A DNA stretch of 64,000 nt from Ignavibacteriales bacterium. GTDB taxonomy: Bacteria > Bacteroidota > Ignavibacteria > Ignavibacteriales > Ignavibacteriaceae. This document shows positions 1 through 9,979 of this stretch, piece by piece. Each line of letters opens with the position of its first letter. The stretch's first letter is position 1. The translations under genes were made by a program, and so were the position numbers. The notes beneath the pieces were generated by a model. It was not told the DNA's origin and searched no databases. It saw only the letters and a program-made list of their open reading frames with translations. The stretch spans positions 124,001-188,000 of the forward strand of contig JADJNX010000005.1 in NCBI GenBank assembly GCA_016714125.1, given 5' to 3'.

Positions 1-2
1 AT

Positions 3-1532
3 GTTCTGACCAGTGACAGAAACAACTCCTCAGGAACCTTCCGTTTTAATGATGGAAATGGTAACTACATGACAATGTATGATCAATCAGGTTTTTTCAC
101 AAAAAGAGCACATCGTTTAACAGGTTTGACAGATTATGATGCACCTGCTGACGGAACATTTCTTGAGTTTATCCGTGGAACAGTTCACACCAGAGCAGAT
201 GGTTATTATATTGTACCGTTATATCCCGGTGACATGGTAGTTGGTGCAACACCTCCTTCAATTTCCAGTATTACAAGAAATAATGGTTATGTTGGACGTA
301 ATGTCCCCGTAGAAATTTCATCAAGAATCGTTGATCTTGATGGTAGAATCACCTCTGCAAAAGTTTATTTCAGAGTAAACAGAGGTGGATATACAGAATT
401 GCAACTCACCCGTGGAGTAGCTGATACCAACATGTTCTCTGCAACCATTCCGGGTGTTGATTCTGATTCAGCTTGGGTAGATTATTTCTTCTGGGCTCAG
501 GACAATGAAAACAGAATAACAATGAATCCTGCTGATACTGCAAGAAACAGATGGTTTTATCCTGTACTTACCAGACCTCTTTCAATCCAGGATGTTCAAT
601 ACAGCCCTTATGGATCAGGTTTCAGTGCTCTGAATAACTATCGTCTTAACCTTACCGGTGTTGTAACTGCGGATACTTCAGATATTCCGGGTTTTGGTTC
701 TACAGCATTAAGAGTTTACATTCAAAACGGTTCAACTCCATGGTCCGGTATCTGGGTTAAAGGTTTTGATGCATTAAACCTCAAACGAGGCGATAATGTA
801 ACCGTAAGTGGTAAAGTAGTTGAAGATTTCAGCGTTACCTGTCTTGATTCAGTTACTGCGATTGTAGTTAATTCAACAGGTAACACAGTTCCTGAGCCAA
901 TCGCATTGGCAACCGGTACAATCGGTGCTAAAGCAAGTGGTGTTGTTGATGCTGAACAATATGAAAGTGTTTTAATTAAATACACCAATCCAATTATCAC
1001 CAAAACCAATGCTGATGCAGGTGGTAATTTTGGTGAAATGCTTGTTGATGATAATTCAGGTGGTACCCGCGTTGAATTACAGGATGGTAACCATTCTTAT
1101 CATAACAACTGGGAACCTGCACTTCCGGGAATTCAAGTTGATTCACTCGCAAGATTTAACTCTATTACAGGCGTTCTTTATTTCTCGTTTTCAAATTACA
1201 AGTTGACTCCAAGAAAAGATGCCGATTTTGTAGGCTATACAACCGATGTAAAAGATAATTTGGTGCCTGCAGAATTTGCATTAAAACAAAATTATCCAAA
1301 TCCATTCAACCCTTCAACTGCTATTGAATTCAGCATTCCAAAGGGACAGAATGTTAAACTTGAGATATTTGATGTTCTCGGAAGAAGCGTTCAGACAATT
1401 ATTAATGAATACAAAGAAGCAGGTAACTATAAAGTTTACTTTAATGCCTCAGCTTTGCCTTCAGGAGTCTATCTTTATAAGATTGAGTCCGGTTTGAATT
1501 CTTCTGTTAAAAAAATGATCTTAATGAAATAA
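3..1532 (+). CDS. T9SS-exported surface protein, 5'-truncated by the window edge
   Basis: The frame is open from the first bases, so the gene begins upstream; an internal ATG at 69 is probably not the start. The last ~85 residues form a type A T9SS sorting domain: NYPNPFNPSTA, then a LEIFDVLGR segment, and the ending GVYLYKIESG...MILMK. T9SS cargo carries this domain for outer-membrane export and surface anchoring. The middle holds an Ig/Fn3-like region (about residues 60-160 of the visible part) and a DUF5689/OB-like stretch (LTGVVTADT, GDNVTVSGKV). No catalytic motif is visible. It heads a same-strand run with a lipoprotein, a TonB-dependent receptor and a PorV-like protein, which suggests a cell-surface role; substrate unknown. 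Confidence 0.85.
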   Translation, partial: VLTSDRNNSSGTFRFNDGNGNYMTMYDQSGFFTKRAHRLTGLTDYDAPADGTFLEFIRGTVHTRADGYYIVPLYPGDMVVGATPPSISSITRNNGYVGRNVPVEISSRIVDLDGRITSAKVYFRVNRGGYTELQLTRGVADTNMFSATIPGVDSDSAWVDYFFWAQDNENRITMNPADTARNRWFYPVLTRPLSIQDVQYSPYGSGFSALNNYRLNLTGVVTADTSDIPGFGSTALRVYIQNGSTPWSGIWVKGFDALNLKRGDNVTVSGKVVEDFSVTCLDSVTAIVVNSTGNTVPEPIALATGTIGAKASGVVDAEQYESVLIKYTNPIITKTNADAGGNFGEMLVDDNSGGTRVELQDGNHSYHNNWEPALPGIQVDSLARFNSITGVLYFSFSNYKLTPRKDADFVGYTTDVKDNLVPAEFALKQNYPNPFNPSTAIEFSIPKGQNVKLEIFDVLGRSVQTIINEYKEAGNYKVYFNASALPSGVYLYKIESGLNSSVKKMILMK

Positions 1533-1545
1533 ATTTCTTAATCAC

Positions 1546-1577
1546 AGGGAGATCCAAAAGGGTCTCCCTCAGGTTTT
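1546..1577 (+). terminator. Hairpin between surface protein and lipoprotein genes
   Basis: AGGGAGATCC-AAAA-GGGTCTCCCT forms a 10-bp stem with one wobble pair and is followed a few bases later by TTTT. The next ATG is at 1580, so the hairpin may be a weak terminator, an attenuator or an mRNA-stability element rather than a full stop. Confidence 0.45.
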
Positions 1578-1579
1578 GT

Positions 1580-3136
1580 ATGATGCTCAATAAAAAAATT
1601 CTCTTACTGTTTTTTTTAGCGTTGATGGTTTTGGGTCTGTCCTCATGTTCAGACACTATGACCGGAAACCCTGTGGGTAACCAACCACCCCAAACGCATC
1701 TGTTCCTTTATCCCGATTCCACAATCTCACAACAACCCAGTAAACTAACGGTTAACTGGTGGGGTGATGATCCTGATGGACTCGTGGTTGGCTATTACTT
1801 TAGCTGGGATGAGCGAACTTGGGCTTTCACAACAAAAAACGATAGTGCTTTTGCACTCCAGATAGGAGCTGCTGATACTTCTTATTTCTTTGAAGTGTGT
1901 GCAGTTGACAACTCCGGTAACGGAGTTTATGATAACTCAATAGTTCAAAACGGAATCAATTTTGGACCTGAACCATTTGTTGATGTGAATGGGAATGGTG
2001 TATATGATGCAGGCGAAAAGTTTTATGATATCGGATTGATCGATCCAACTCCTGCCAAATTAAAATTTCCGATCAAAAACACTCCTCCTGAACTTGCATG
2101 GGATACATTAACTGTAGTTCCTGCATCATCATTACCTGTAATGACATTCAGATGGAAAGCTTCTGATCTTGATGGTGACGAAACCATACAAAAAATTAAT
2201 ATCGTCTTAAACGATACAAACAACATCGCAAATTATGTTGAGCTCAGGGGAAATACGAGACTCGTAACCCTCAGGGTTAGAGATTTTGTCTCTGCGAATC
2301 CTGAAACAGAAATTTTGATCGACGGAGCCGAATTTAACATCTATGCCCAAAAACTTAAAGGAATGGTATTAAACGGGTTTAACAAGGTTTATGTACAAGC
2401 GGTTGATATATCGGGAGCAAAAACTCCTTTTTATCAAATGCCTGGGGAAAACAAAACCTGGTTCGTAAGAAAACCTGTTGGTAAAATGCTCCTGATAGAT
2501 GATTATGTCACCAGTGATGATGCAACTGCTTTTTTTAATAATCAGCTTTCAACCATCAATAATGGTTCACTTGCCGGCAAGTATGACACACTTAATATAG
2601 CAGGCAAACAGATTCCATTTTTTAGTTACAACTTTTTCTTAACGATTAAGTTGTTTGATTATGTTGTCTGGTATGCTGATAATAATCCATCAATTCAGGC
2701 GGCACAAAATGTTGTTAATAAATATCTTGATAACGGCGGAAAAATCTTCTTTTCGATGCAATTTCCACGTAATCCACCGCCGGATATATTAGCTTTAAAA
2801 GAGTTCCTCCCGGTAGATTCAATTTCCAATTTAGTGCCGGTTCTCGCAAGTAACACAGAATTTGTGGTTGATAACAGTAATCCGGCGAATAATGGATATC
2901 CAAATCTTAAAACCACATCGACGATTCTTGGGAATTTTGGATTGTTTCCAAATCTCACTCTTGCCCGTCCGATTTATAAATCCGCAGGGACTCAGGTTCC
3001 CGGGCATACAGGTTTTATTAACGGGAATAAAAATTTATTTTTCATTGCACTTCCACTTAACAAGTTAAATGGGAATGGCAATGTTCATCTACTCTTTGAA
3101 AAGGTATTATTTCAAGAGTTTGGCGTAAATCTATGA
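1580..3136 (+). CDS. Outer-membrane-type lipoprotein with Ig/Fn3-like repeats
   Basis: An N-terminal hydrophobic signal ends in a lipobox (LGLSSC, Cys about residue 23), so the mature protein is expected to be lipid-anchored. Two Fn3-like segments follow, each with a D-P/L-D-G turn (WGDDPDGLVVGYYFSWD near 55; ASDLDGDETIQKI near 190). Between them lies a calcium-loop-like DVNGNGVYDAGE, reminiscent of dockerin/EF-hand loops. The C-terminal ~220 residues begin KMLLIDDYVTSDD and look like a separate domain I cannot name. The gene overlaps or abuts the downstream TonB-dependent receptor gene, so the two are probably translationally coupled. Function unknown; a surface accessory lipoprotein of the neighbouring receptor is plausible. 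Confidence 0.8.
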   Translation: MMLNKKILLLFFLALMVLGLSSCSDTMTGNPVGNQPPQTHLFLYPDSTISQQPSKLTVNWWGDDPDGLVVGYYFSWDERTWAFTTKNDSAFALQIGAADTSYFFEVCAVDNSGNGVYDNSIVQNGINFGPEPFVDVNGNGVYDAGEKFYDIGLIDPTPAKLKFPIKNTPPELAWDTLTVVPASSLPVMTFRWKASDLDGDETIQKINIVLNDTNNIANYVELRGNTRLVTLRVRDFVSANPETEILIDGAEFNIYAQKLKGMVLNGFNKVYVQAVDISGAKTPFYQMPGENKTWFVRKPVGKMLLIDDYVTSDDATAFFNNQLSTINNGSLAGKYDTLNIAGKQIPFFSYNFFLTIKLFDYVVWYADNNPSIQAAQNVVNKYLDNGGKIFFSMQFPRNPPPDILALKEFLPVDSISNLVPVLASNTEFVVDNSNPANNGYPNLKTTSTILGNFGLFPNLTLARPIYKSAGTQVPGHTGFINGNKNLFFIALPLNKLNGNGNVHLLFEKVLFQEFGVNL

Positions 3137-3150
3137 GTTATGGTACAAAT

Positions 3151-5962
3151 ATGAATAAACTGATACCCATAATTTTTCTTCTTTTAACTACCGGACTTTT
3201 CGCTCAGAACGGAAGTGTAGGCGGTAAAATCATCGACAAAAAAACAGAATCTCCGCTTCCCGGAGTGAATGTAATTCTGAAGGGAACCTATTATGGTGCT
3301 GCTTCTGATGTTGATGGAAATTACACAATTAAAAATGTAGCACCCGGTTCTTATACGCTTGAAATATCATTCATAGGATATAAAACTGTGCAGTTTACCG
3401 GTATCAAAGTTACCGCCAATACAAAAAACACAATTGATGTAAAACTTGAAGAAACTTCTTTAACACTTACTCAGGATGTGGTGATCATTGGTGATAAACC
3501 ATTGCTTGATGTCGAAGAAACTCAGAGTAAAAAAACTATATCCAGTGAGGATATTGAGCTTGCTGTAGTTGAAAATGTTACTGATGTAATTGCACAGCAG
3601 GCCGGTGTGGTCTCAAGTGACAACTCACTTCACATCAGAGGTGGTAGAGCCTACGAAAACGCATTCCTTCTTGATGGAGTTTCTGTTCAGGATCCTCTGG
3701 CAGGCACCGGATTTGGTCTTCAGATCAGTGCCAACTCACTTGAAGAAGTTGAGGTTATCACCGGTGGATTTAACGCCGAATTTGGACAGGCGACTTCAGG
3801 AATTGTTAATGTTAAAACAAAAGAGGGAAGTGTAAGATATTACAACGGATATCTCTCTTATAAAACCGATAACCTTGCTGACAAATCAAACAATCATGTT
3901 TTTAATATTGACATCTTTGAAATAAGTTTGTCCGGTCCCGAACCAATTACAAGTTTTCTCCTTCCTGCTCTTGGAGTTGAAATCCCCGGTGAAGTATCAT
4001 TCTTTTCAAATTTGTATGTTGGACTTTCAGATGGTATTACTCAGGGTTATTACAAACCAACAAAATCTGCTCAGTTAAATTCTTCTACTTTTTATGGAAC
4101 AAGATTTGCTCCAAAATTTGAGAACAGCTGGTATGGACTTGCAAAATTAACTTACAAAGTTACACCGACTTTTAAAATATCTTATTCTTTTAATCAGTCG
4201 GTATCGATAAATCAAAATTCGCAGTCACTACAGTCGAATCTTGAGTATGTTGAACCAAGTCCGGGCTATCAATATGAATTTCAGAATATTCTTGAAAATG
4301 CAAATGCATTCACCCACAAGAATATCTACAATACCATAAGTGTAACTCATACGCTGAACACTAATACATTTTATGAAATTAAATTCAGCAAATTTTTAAC
4401 CAATCTCAGAACAGATGCAAATGGTCTTGATTGGAGACTCTATCGTCAACCAAAGGATATTCCAAACTTTCCAGTTGAATATTACAATATTGGTCGGGAT
4501 ACTGTTGGTGTGATTCCTGGTGATGGTTTCTGGGATGTTGGAAATCCATATACCTGGCATGATCATTATCTTGATGAATTTTCAGTTACGGGCGATGTCA
4601 CCAGCTTTTTTGATGAAAAAAACAAATTTAAAGCCGGTTTTAAACTTCAATTTCAGGAAATGCAGGTTGTTGATATTTATCAGCCATGGGTTGGAACTCT
4701 TGGTCTGAACAACGATATCTACAAAGTTCATCCGATGATTGCCGCTCTTTATGCTCAGGATAACATCAATTTTGGTGGTATGATCCTGAATTTTGGTTTA
4801 AGATTGGATGTATGGTTCCCGGGCAAGTATGTTGATGACGCAGTAAAAAATCCTGATGTTATCACTATCCCTGACGAAGTTAGAAAAAATTATTATGACG
4901 ACAGTTTTAAGTTTTTTTGGTGACAGATATTTTAAAGCAAGGTTGAGTCCTCGTCTCGGAATATCCCATCCAATTACCAATTCGCAGACCCTCTTTTTCT
5001 CTTATGGACATTTTAGTAAATGGCCTAAACCACAATATGTTTATGCTAAACTGGATCCATACAATTCGCAATCATCATTTCAGAGATTTGGAAATCCAAA
5101 CCTGAAACCTGAAACCACCGTAGCCTATGAACTTGGGGTTAAAACTCAATTTACAGATGATGATGTTTTGACAGTTACTGCATATTACAAAGATATCTTT
5201 GATTATATCAACACAAGAACTGCAAGAATTTCAAGCCCGAGATTTGCTTCACAGCGTTTTACAACCTATGTGAACGCTGATTATGCCAGATCAAGAGGAG
5301 TTGAATTTGAGTATCAAAAAAGAGTAGGGAAGTGGTTCCGTGGAACTGCAGTATTTTCTTATTCTGAAGTGACTGGTAAAAGTTCATCCGCAGATGAAGG
5401 TGTTCTTATTGCTCAGGGAACTCTCGAAGAGTCGATTAAAGAACAATATGCTCCCTGGGACAGACCAATCACTGCAACTCTTATCGCCAATTTTTATGTT
5501 GGTCAGGATGAAGCTCTTTTTGGATTTGGAAACGGAATTCTTGATGACTATAATGTGAATCTTCGGTTTTTCTTCCAATCGGGCAAGAGATATACACCAG
5601 CAGTATTCACAGGCAGTTATGAGGTTGACGGCAGACCCCAGTATGATTTTGTAAGGGGTGAGAGATACACCGCCATCGCTGACGACTGGTTTTATATCGA
5701 TCTGAATTTTGAAAAATATCTGAAAATCGGACAATTTAGATTCAGCGTGTTTGTTGAAGTGAATAATTTATTAGACAGACAAAACTCGGCTATTATCAAT
5801 CCTGTTACAGGAAGAGCATATGAATACGGTGATGCAACTCCGGGTAGTTGGAATGATCCTCTATATCCTGATCTTCAGGCACCATTAAACCCTTATCCAT
5901 ATAACCCTGCAAGATATCTAACCAGACGCAATGTTAAACTAGGTGTGAGCTTTAAGTTTTAA
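3151..5962 (+). CDS. TonB-dependent receptor with carboxypeptidase-like N-domain (one frameshift)
   Basis: Outer-membrane receptor. The start at 3151 gives a signal peptide directly (MNKLIPIIFLLLTTGLFAQ); an in-frame ATG at 3133 overlaps the previous stop and is less likely. Residues ~25-110 form a carboxypeptidase-regulatory-like beta domain (GGKIIDKKTESPLPGVNV...DVDGNYTIKNV). A plug domain follows (LHIRGGRAYENAFLLDGV, VITGGFNAEFGQATSGIVNVKT), then a long barrel ending in RRNVKLGVSFKF. The frame breaks in the 7-T run near 4912-4918; with six Ts, KFFGDRYFKARLSPRLG continues smoothly, giving about 936 residues. That points to a sequencing error. It sits between a lipoprotein and a PorV-like protein; substrate not deducible. 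Confidence 0.88.
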
Positions 5963-5963
5963 G

Positions 5964-6953
5964 ATGAAAAAAACACTAATTATTATCGCAATACTTCTAA
6001 TTGGAGAGTCCTTTGGGCAGCTTTTTCCCGTTCTTGGCGGGCAAAGAGCAGGTATCTCAACGGCTCAGTTTCTGAAAATTGGTGTAGGTGGCAGAGCCTC
6101 AGCGATGGGCGACGCATTTGTTGCAGTTGGCAACGATGCATCAGCAATCTACTGGAACCCTGCGGCACTTGTGCAGTTTGATGAAAATCAAGTGATGTTC
6201 TCACACAACAGCTGGCTGGTTGGAGTTAAACATAATTTTGCCGGTGCAGTATATCACATTACCGGCGATGATGCGGTTGGACTCTCCGTCACATCCCTCT
6301 CAGCAGGCGATATGAAGGTCACCACTGAGTTTGCACCACTCGGAACAGGTGCTTACTTCACTTTCTCAGATCTCGCGGTCTCGCTCAGTTATTCGAGAAA
6401 AATGACTGACAAGTTTAGCTTTGGCGCAACTGTCAGATATATGGAAGAAACACTCGACAAATTAAAAATGCGCGGTGTTCTTATTGATCTTGGTACATAT
6501 TACTGGACCGGACTTGGTTCTACAAGATTTGCAGTTGTAATGTCCAATTTTGGTAATCAACTTGCTCCTGATGGGGAAGTTGTATTGACGGGTAACAGAA
6601 CAAAATCATCATGGCAGGAATTTTCACCGCCAACAATGTTTAGACTCGGTTTTGCATTTGAACCTTACCAAAACGAACAACACAGAGTGACAACATCAAT
6701 TCAGTTGAATCATCCCAATGATAACAGTGAAAATGTTTCGCTTGGTGCTGAATACGAATTTAAGGAACCCACAACAGGATTTTCACTTCTACTCAGGGGT
6801 GGTTATAAAATTAATGTTGAAGAGCAGAACTACAGTTTTGGTGCCGGATTAAATCTCCCAATCTCAATGGCAAAATTCACATTTGATTATGCTTATGTAA
6901 ATTTTGACCGACTAGGAGCAGTTCACAGATTATCAATTATTTTGGGGATGTAA
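5964..6953 (+). CDS. PorV/PorQ-family outer membrane protein
   Basis: A 329-residue protein with a signal peptide followed by the PorV/UPF0164-type opening (FLKIGVGGRASAMGDAFVAVGNDASAIYWNPAAL). The body has the alternating pattern of an outer-membrane beta-barrel and ends in a hydrophobic strand (HRLSIILGM). PorV-like proteins shuttle T9SS substrates from the translocon to the attachment complex. This copy lies beside a T9SS cargo gene and a TonB receptor, so it may be a dedicated partner. It starts 1 nt after the receptor stop codon and is followed at once by the NHL-type lipoprotein. Full family length; confident at family level only. Confidence 0.85.
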   Translation: MKKTLIIIAILLIGESFGQLFPVLGGQRAGISTAQFLKIGVGGRASAMGDAFVAVGNDASAIYWNPAALVQFDENQVMFSHNSWLVGVKHNFAGAVYHITGDDAVGLSVTSLSAGDMKVTTEFAPLGTGAYFTFSDLAVSLSYSRKMTDKFSFGATVRYMEETLDKLKMRGVLIDLGTYYWTGLGSTRFAVVMSNFGNQLAPDGEVVLTGNRTKSSWQEFSPPTMFRLGFAFEPYQNEQHRVTTSIQLNHPNDNSENVSLGAEYEFKEPTTGFSLLLRGGYKINVEEQNYSFGAGLNLPISMAKFTFDYAYVNFDRLGAVHRLSIILGM

Positions 6954-6954
6954 G

Positions 6955-8028
6955 ATGAAAAAGTTTATTTCTTTGTCAATTCTTGCATTAATCGCTTTCT
7001 CAGGATGTGGCGAAAAATTTGATCTGAGTGTATTCGATTCGGGTAAAACAGGTGGAAATGTTACAGGTGATACTGTTTATATTAAATTATCGCCCGATTG
7101 GTCAGGATTTAATTCACCCACTGACATTATAATTGGCAAAGATTATTTTATCTATGTTACTGATACCGGAAACGACCGTCTTTTGATGTTGAATCAAAAT
7201 GGTGACCAACTGAGCAGCAAAACTCTGCCCAAGCCATTAAAAGTTGAGCAGGATTATCAGTTGAATCTGATAGTGATTGGTAAATTTGACACGGTTCTCA
7301 ATGGCGTACCAAGAACAATGGATGCCGTTTATAAAATTGACATGGTAGCAGGCGGACATAATCTTGCTTCAGCTCCCGTGAGCAGATTGCTTCCAAAGCC
7401 CGGTTCTGGAGTTTCAGATTTAGACTTAAGATTAAGTTATACCGGCATATCGGTTTTTTACAATAATTCGTTTTACATCGCAAGAACCGGTCCTAATAAT
7501 ACCAGTGTTGTAAATCCTGATAATTCAATCCTTTCGTATCAGAAAACTGCCTCCAGGCAGGATACTCTCATAGGAAGATTACCGGCGATTGATCCTAACG
7601 GCACACGAATTCTTTCGGCAAATGGAATCTCTTCACTTGTCGGTTTCGATAAAAAGAATATCGATTTTATTTTAACTTTATCGGGGGATAACAGTTTCCG
7701 TGTACAGTGGCTCACTTATGTGATCAGCAGTCTGGGAGAACAATACGAGTTAAAACTTTCACCATCGGGTGGTTCTGACTTGATGCAGATCAATAAATTT
7801 ACCCAGCCAGCTGATGTAGCAATCGACAGATCGGGCAATATGTATGTTGCAGATATTGGTAAAGACTCTGTTTACAGATTCAATTCTTTTGGCGGTCAAC
7901 TGCAAAAATTTGGCGGACCTGAAAACTTTTCACAGCCTTCAGGATTGACTCATTACGACAGGGTTCTTTTTGTGGTTGACAAATTGAACGGCAAAATAGT
8001 CAGATACAGGTTATCAACAGATAATTAA
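6955..8028 (+). CDS. NHL/beta-propeller-type lipoprotein
   Basis: A short signal ends at a lipobox (IAFSGC, Cys about residue 19). Repeats typical of NHL/6-bladed propellers follow: FNSPTDIIIGKDYFIYVTDTGNDRLLMLNQ near 48-80, FTQPADVAIDRSGNMYVADIG near 282, and FSQPSGLTHYDRVLFVVD near 325. Such propellers usually bind protein or carbohydrate partners. The gene is one base behind the PorV-like gene and closes the surface cluster at 0-8 kb. No catalytic residues stand out, so a binding or scaffold role at the outer membrane is an inference. Confidence 0.78.
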   Translation: MKKFISLSILALIAFSGCGEKFDLSVFDSGKTGGNVTGDTVYIKLSPDWSGFNSPTDIIIGKDYFIYVTDTGNDRLLMLNQNGDQLSSKTLPKPLKVEQDYQLNLIVIGKFDTVLNGVPRTMDAVYKIDMVAGGHNLASAPVSRLLPKPGSGVSDLDLRLSYTGISVFYNNSFYIARTGPNNTSVVNPDNSILSYQKTASRQDTLIGRLPAIDPNGTRILSANGISSLVGFDKKNIDFILTLSGDNSFRVQWLTYVISSLGEQYELKLSPSGGSDLMQINKFTQPADVAIDRSGNMYVADIGKDSVYRFNSFGGQLQKFGGPENFSQPSGLTHYDRVLFVVDKLNGKIVRYRLSTDN

Positions 8029-8080
8029 AAATTAAAAGGAAAATTTCCTTTGTAAAAGCCAACTCTTGTTAAATCAGGAA

Positions 8081-8111
8081 TTGATAAAGAGTTGGAAAAA
8101 TAGTAAATTTG
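8081..8111 (+). promoter_or_regulatory. Candidate Bacteroidota-type promoter for atpDC
   Basis: TTG (8081) is separated by 20 nt from TAAATTTG (8104-8111), matching the TTG-N19/20-TAnnTTTG housekeeping promoter of Bacteroidota. It lies ~30 nt upstream of the atpD start, whose AAGGA Shine-Dalgarno sits at about 8132. Confidence 0.55.
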
Positions 8112-8141
8112 TAATTCTGAATTTAAATAATAAGGAATGAA

Positions 8142-9538
8142 ATGGCGCTTCAAGGCAAAATAGTTCAGGTTATCGGCCCAGTAGTCGATTTACAATTTGA
8201 AAACAATCATCTACCGGGAATTTTAAACGCAGTAAAAATACCGCGTGAAAATGGTGAAGAATTAATAGTAGAAGTGCAGCAGCACCTTGGAGAAGATAAA
8301 GTTAGAGCGGTTGCAATGGATACTACCGATGGTTTGGTTAGAGGGATGATCGGTTATGATACCGGTTCACCAATCATGGTACCCGTTGGACCGAGCACAC
8401 TTGGCAGACTGATTAATGTTATTGGACAGCCGATTGACGGCAAAGGTCCGGTTGAAACAGATAAATATTATCCAATTCATAGACCTGCTCCTGAATTTAA
8501 AACTCTTTCAACCAGTACTGAGATGCTTGAAACAGGTATCAAAGTAATTGATCTTCTCGAACCATATTCAAAAGGTGGAAAAACCGGTCTTTTTGGTGGT
8601 GCGGGTGTTGGTAAAACTGTAGTTATCCTTGAGCTGATCAACAATATCGCCACTCATCATGGTGGTTACTCTGTGTTTGCAGGCGTTGGTGAAAGAACCA
8701 GAGAAGGAAACGATCTTTACCTTGAGATGAGTGAATCAGGAGTTATTAACAAAACCGCTTTGGTTTTTGGTCAGATGAACGAACCACCGGGAGCCAGACT
8801 CAGAGTTGGTTTAACCGGTCTCTCACTTGCTGAATACTTCCGTGATGAAGAAGGCAAGGACGTTCTGCTCTTTATTGATAATATTTTCCGTTTTACACAA
8901 GCAGGTTCAGAAGTATCTGCTTTATTAGGTCGTATGCCTTCTGCGGTGGGTTACCAGCCTTCACTTGCAACAGAGATGGGTGCATTGCAGGAAAAATTAC
9001 ATCGACCGATAGGGGCTCTATTACATCAGTACAGGCCATTTATGTACCTGCGGATGATTTAACAGATCCTGCACCGGCTGCAGCGTTCTCACATCTTGAT
9101 GCTACAACAGTTTTAAGTCGTCAAATATCAGAACTTGGTATTTATCCTGCAGTTGATCCACTCGATTCAACTTCAAGAATTCTCACACCTGAGATCGTTG
9201 GAGACGAACATTATGCAGTGGCAAAACGCGTAAAAGAAGTTTTACAGCAGTATAAAGATCTCCAGGATATTATCAACATTCTTGGTATGGATGAGTTGTC
9301 TGATGAAGATAAAATCACCGTTAGACGCGCTCGTCGTATTCAAAGATTCCTTAGCCAGCCTTTCCATGTTGCTGAGCAGTTTACCGGTTATAAAGGTAAA
9401 TATGTTGAATTGAAGGATACCATTGCAGGATTTAAAGCCATTCTTGATGGTGAATGTGATGATCTTCCGGAACAGGCATTTATGTATGTTGGTAAAATTG
9501 AAGAAGTCTTCGAAAAAGCCAAGGAAATGAGCAACTAA
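8142..9538 (+). CDS. atpD: F1 ATP synthase subunit beta (one frameshift)
   Basis: Catalytic subunit of F1 that makes ATP from ADP and phosphate. Visible motifs: P-loop GGAGVGKT (~152-159), GERTREGNDLY, and DEEGKDVLLFIDNIFRFTQAGSEVSALLGRMPS with Walker B. The C-terminal part has YKDLQDIINILGMDELSDEDK. The frame breaks near 8992-8996: one added base in the A run restores KITST..GSITSVQAIYVPADDLTDPAP, giving about 465 residues, the normal length. Sequencing error is far more likely than a pseudogene. Its stop overlaps the atpC start (TAATG). The remaining F0F1 genes are not in this window; atpDC being separate is common in Bacteroidota and Chlorobi. Confidence 0.95.
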
Positions 9539-9945
9539 TGAAAGAGTTTTATCTCGAAATATTGACTCCATCGAAGAAAGTGTTTGAGGGGAATATCCTC
9601 TCAGTAACAGTTCCCGGTACGGTCGGTGAGTTTCAGGTACTATTCAATCATGCACCTATTATCAGTACTCTTGAGATTGGTAGAATTAAAATAAAAACTG
9701 CCGAAGGACCGGAACAAATTTTTGCGGTTTCAACCGGAGTAGTGGAAGTGTTGCACAACAAAGTGCTTATACTTGTTAAATCGATCGAGAATGTATCGGA
9801 AATTGATCTCCCAAGGGCTGAAAAATCTGCCGAAAGGGCACGTCAACGATTACATGAGAAACATAATCGTGAAATTGATGCCTTGCGGGCAGAGGCTGCT
9901 TTGAGCAGAGCTCTTAACCGAATAAAGTTAAAGTCTTCATATTAA
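9538..9945 (+). CDS. atpC: F1 ATP synthase subunit epsilon
   Basis: Central-stalk subunit that couples rotation and can inhibit ATP hydrolysis. The 135-residue protein has the N-terminal beta-sandwich (LEILTPSKKVFEGNILSVTVPGTVGEFQVL, FNHAPIISTL) and a C-terminal helical hairpin rich in Arg and Ala (AEKSAERARQRL, ALSRALNRIK). The start codon overlaps the atpD stop by one base, implying coupled translation. A strong hairpin terminator follows directly. Confidence 0.93.
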   Translation: MKEFYLEILTPSKKVFEGNILSVTVPGTVGEFQVLFNHAPIISTLEIGRIKIKTAEGPEQIFAVSTGVVEVLHNKVLILVKSIENVSEIDLPRAEKSAERARQRLHEKHNREIDALRAEAALSRALNRIKLKSSY

Positions 9946-9979
9946 AAAAAAATCCCGGCTAATAACCGGGATTTTTTTT
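9944..9979. terminator. Bidirectional rho-independent terminator
   Basis: Nine As, TCCCGG, a 7-nt loop, CCGGGA and eight Ts make a symmetric hairpin with A/T runs on both sides. It terminates atpDC on the plus strand and the convergent LON-domain gene on the minus strand, whose stop codon lies inside the T run. Confidence 0.88.

Noticed and set aside
722..1009. Minus-strand ORF inside the first T9SS cargo gene, and the many similar antisense ORFs elsewhere
   Set aside because: They lie opposite well-supported genes, have no Shine-Dalgarno or family match, and show the composition of a shadow frame.
8034..8052. AAAGGAAAATTTCCTTT as terminator of the surface cluster
   Set aside because: The AT-rich stem has almost no loop and no T run after it, so it could be chance in AT-rich DNA.
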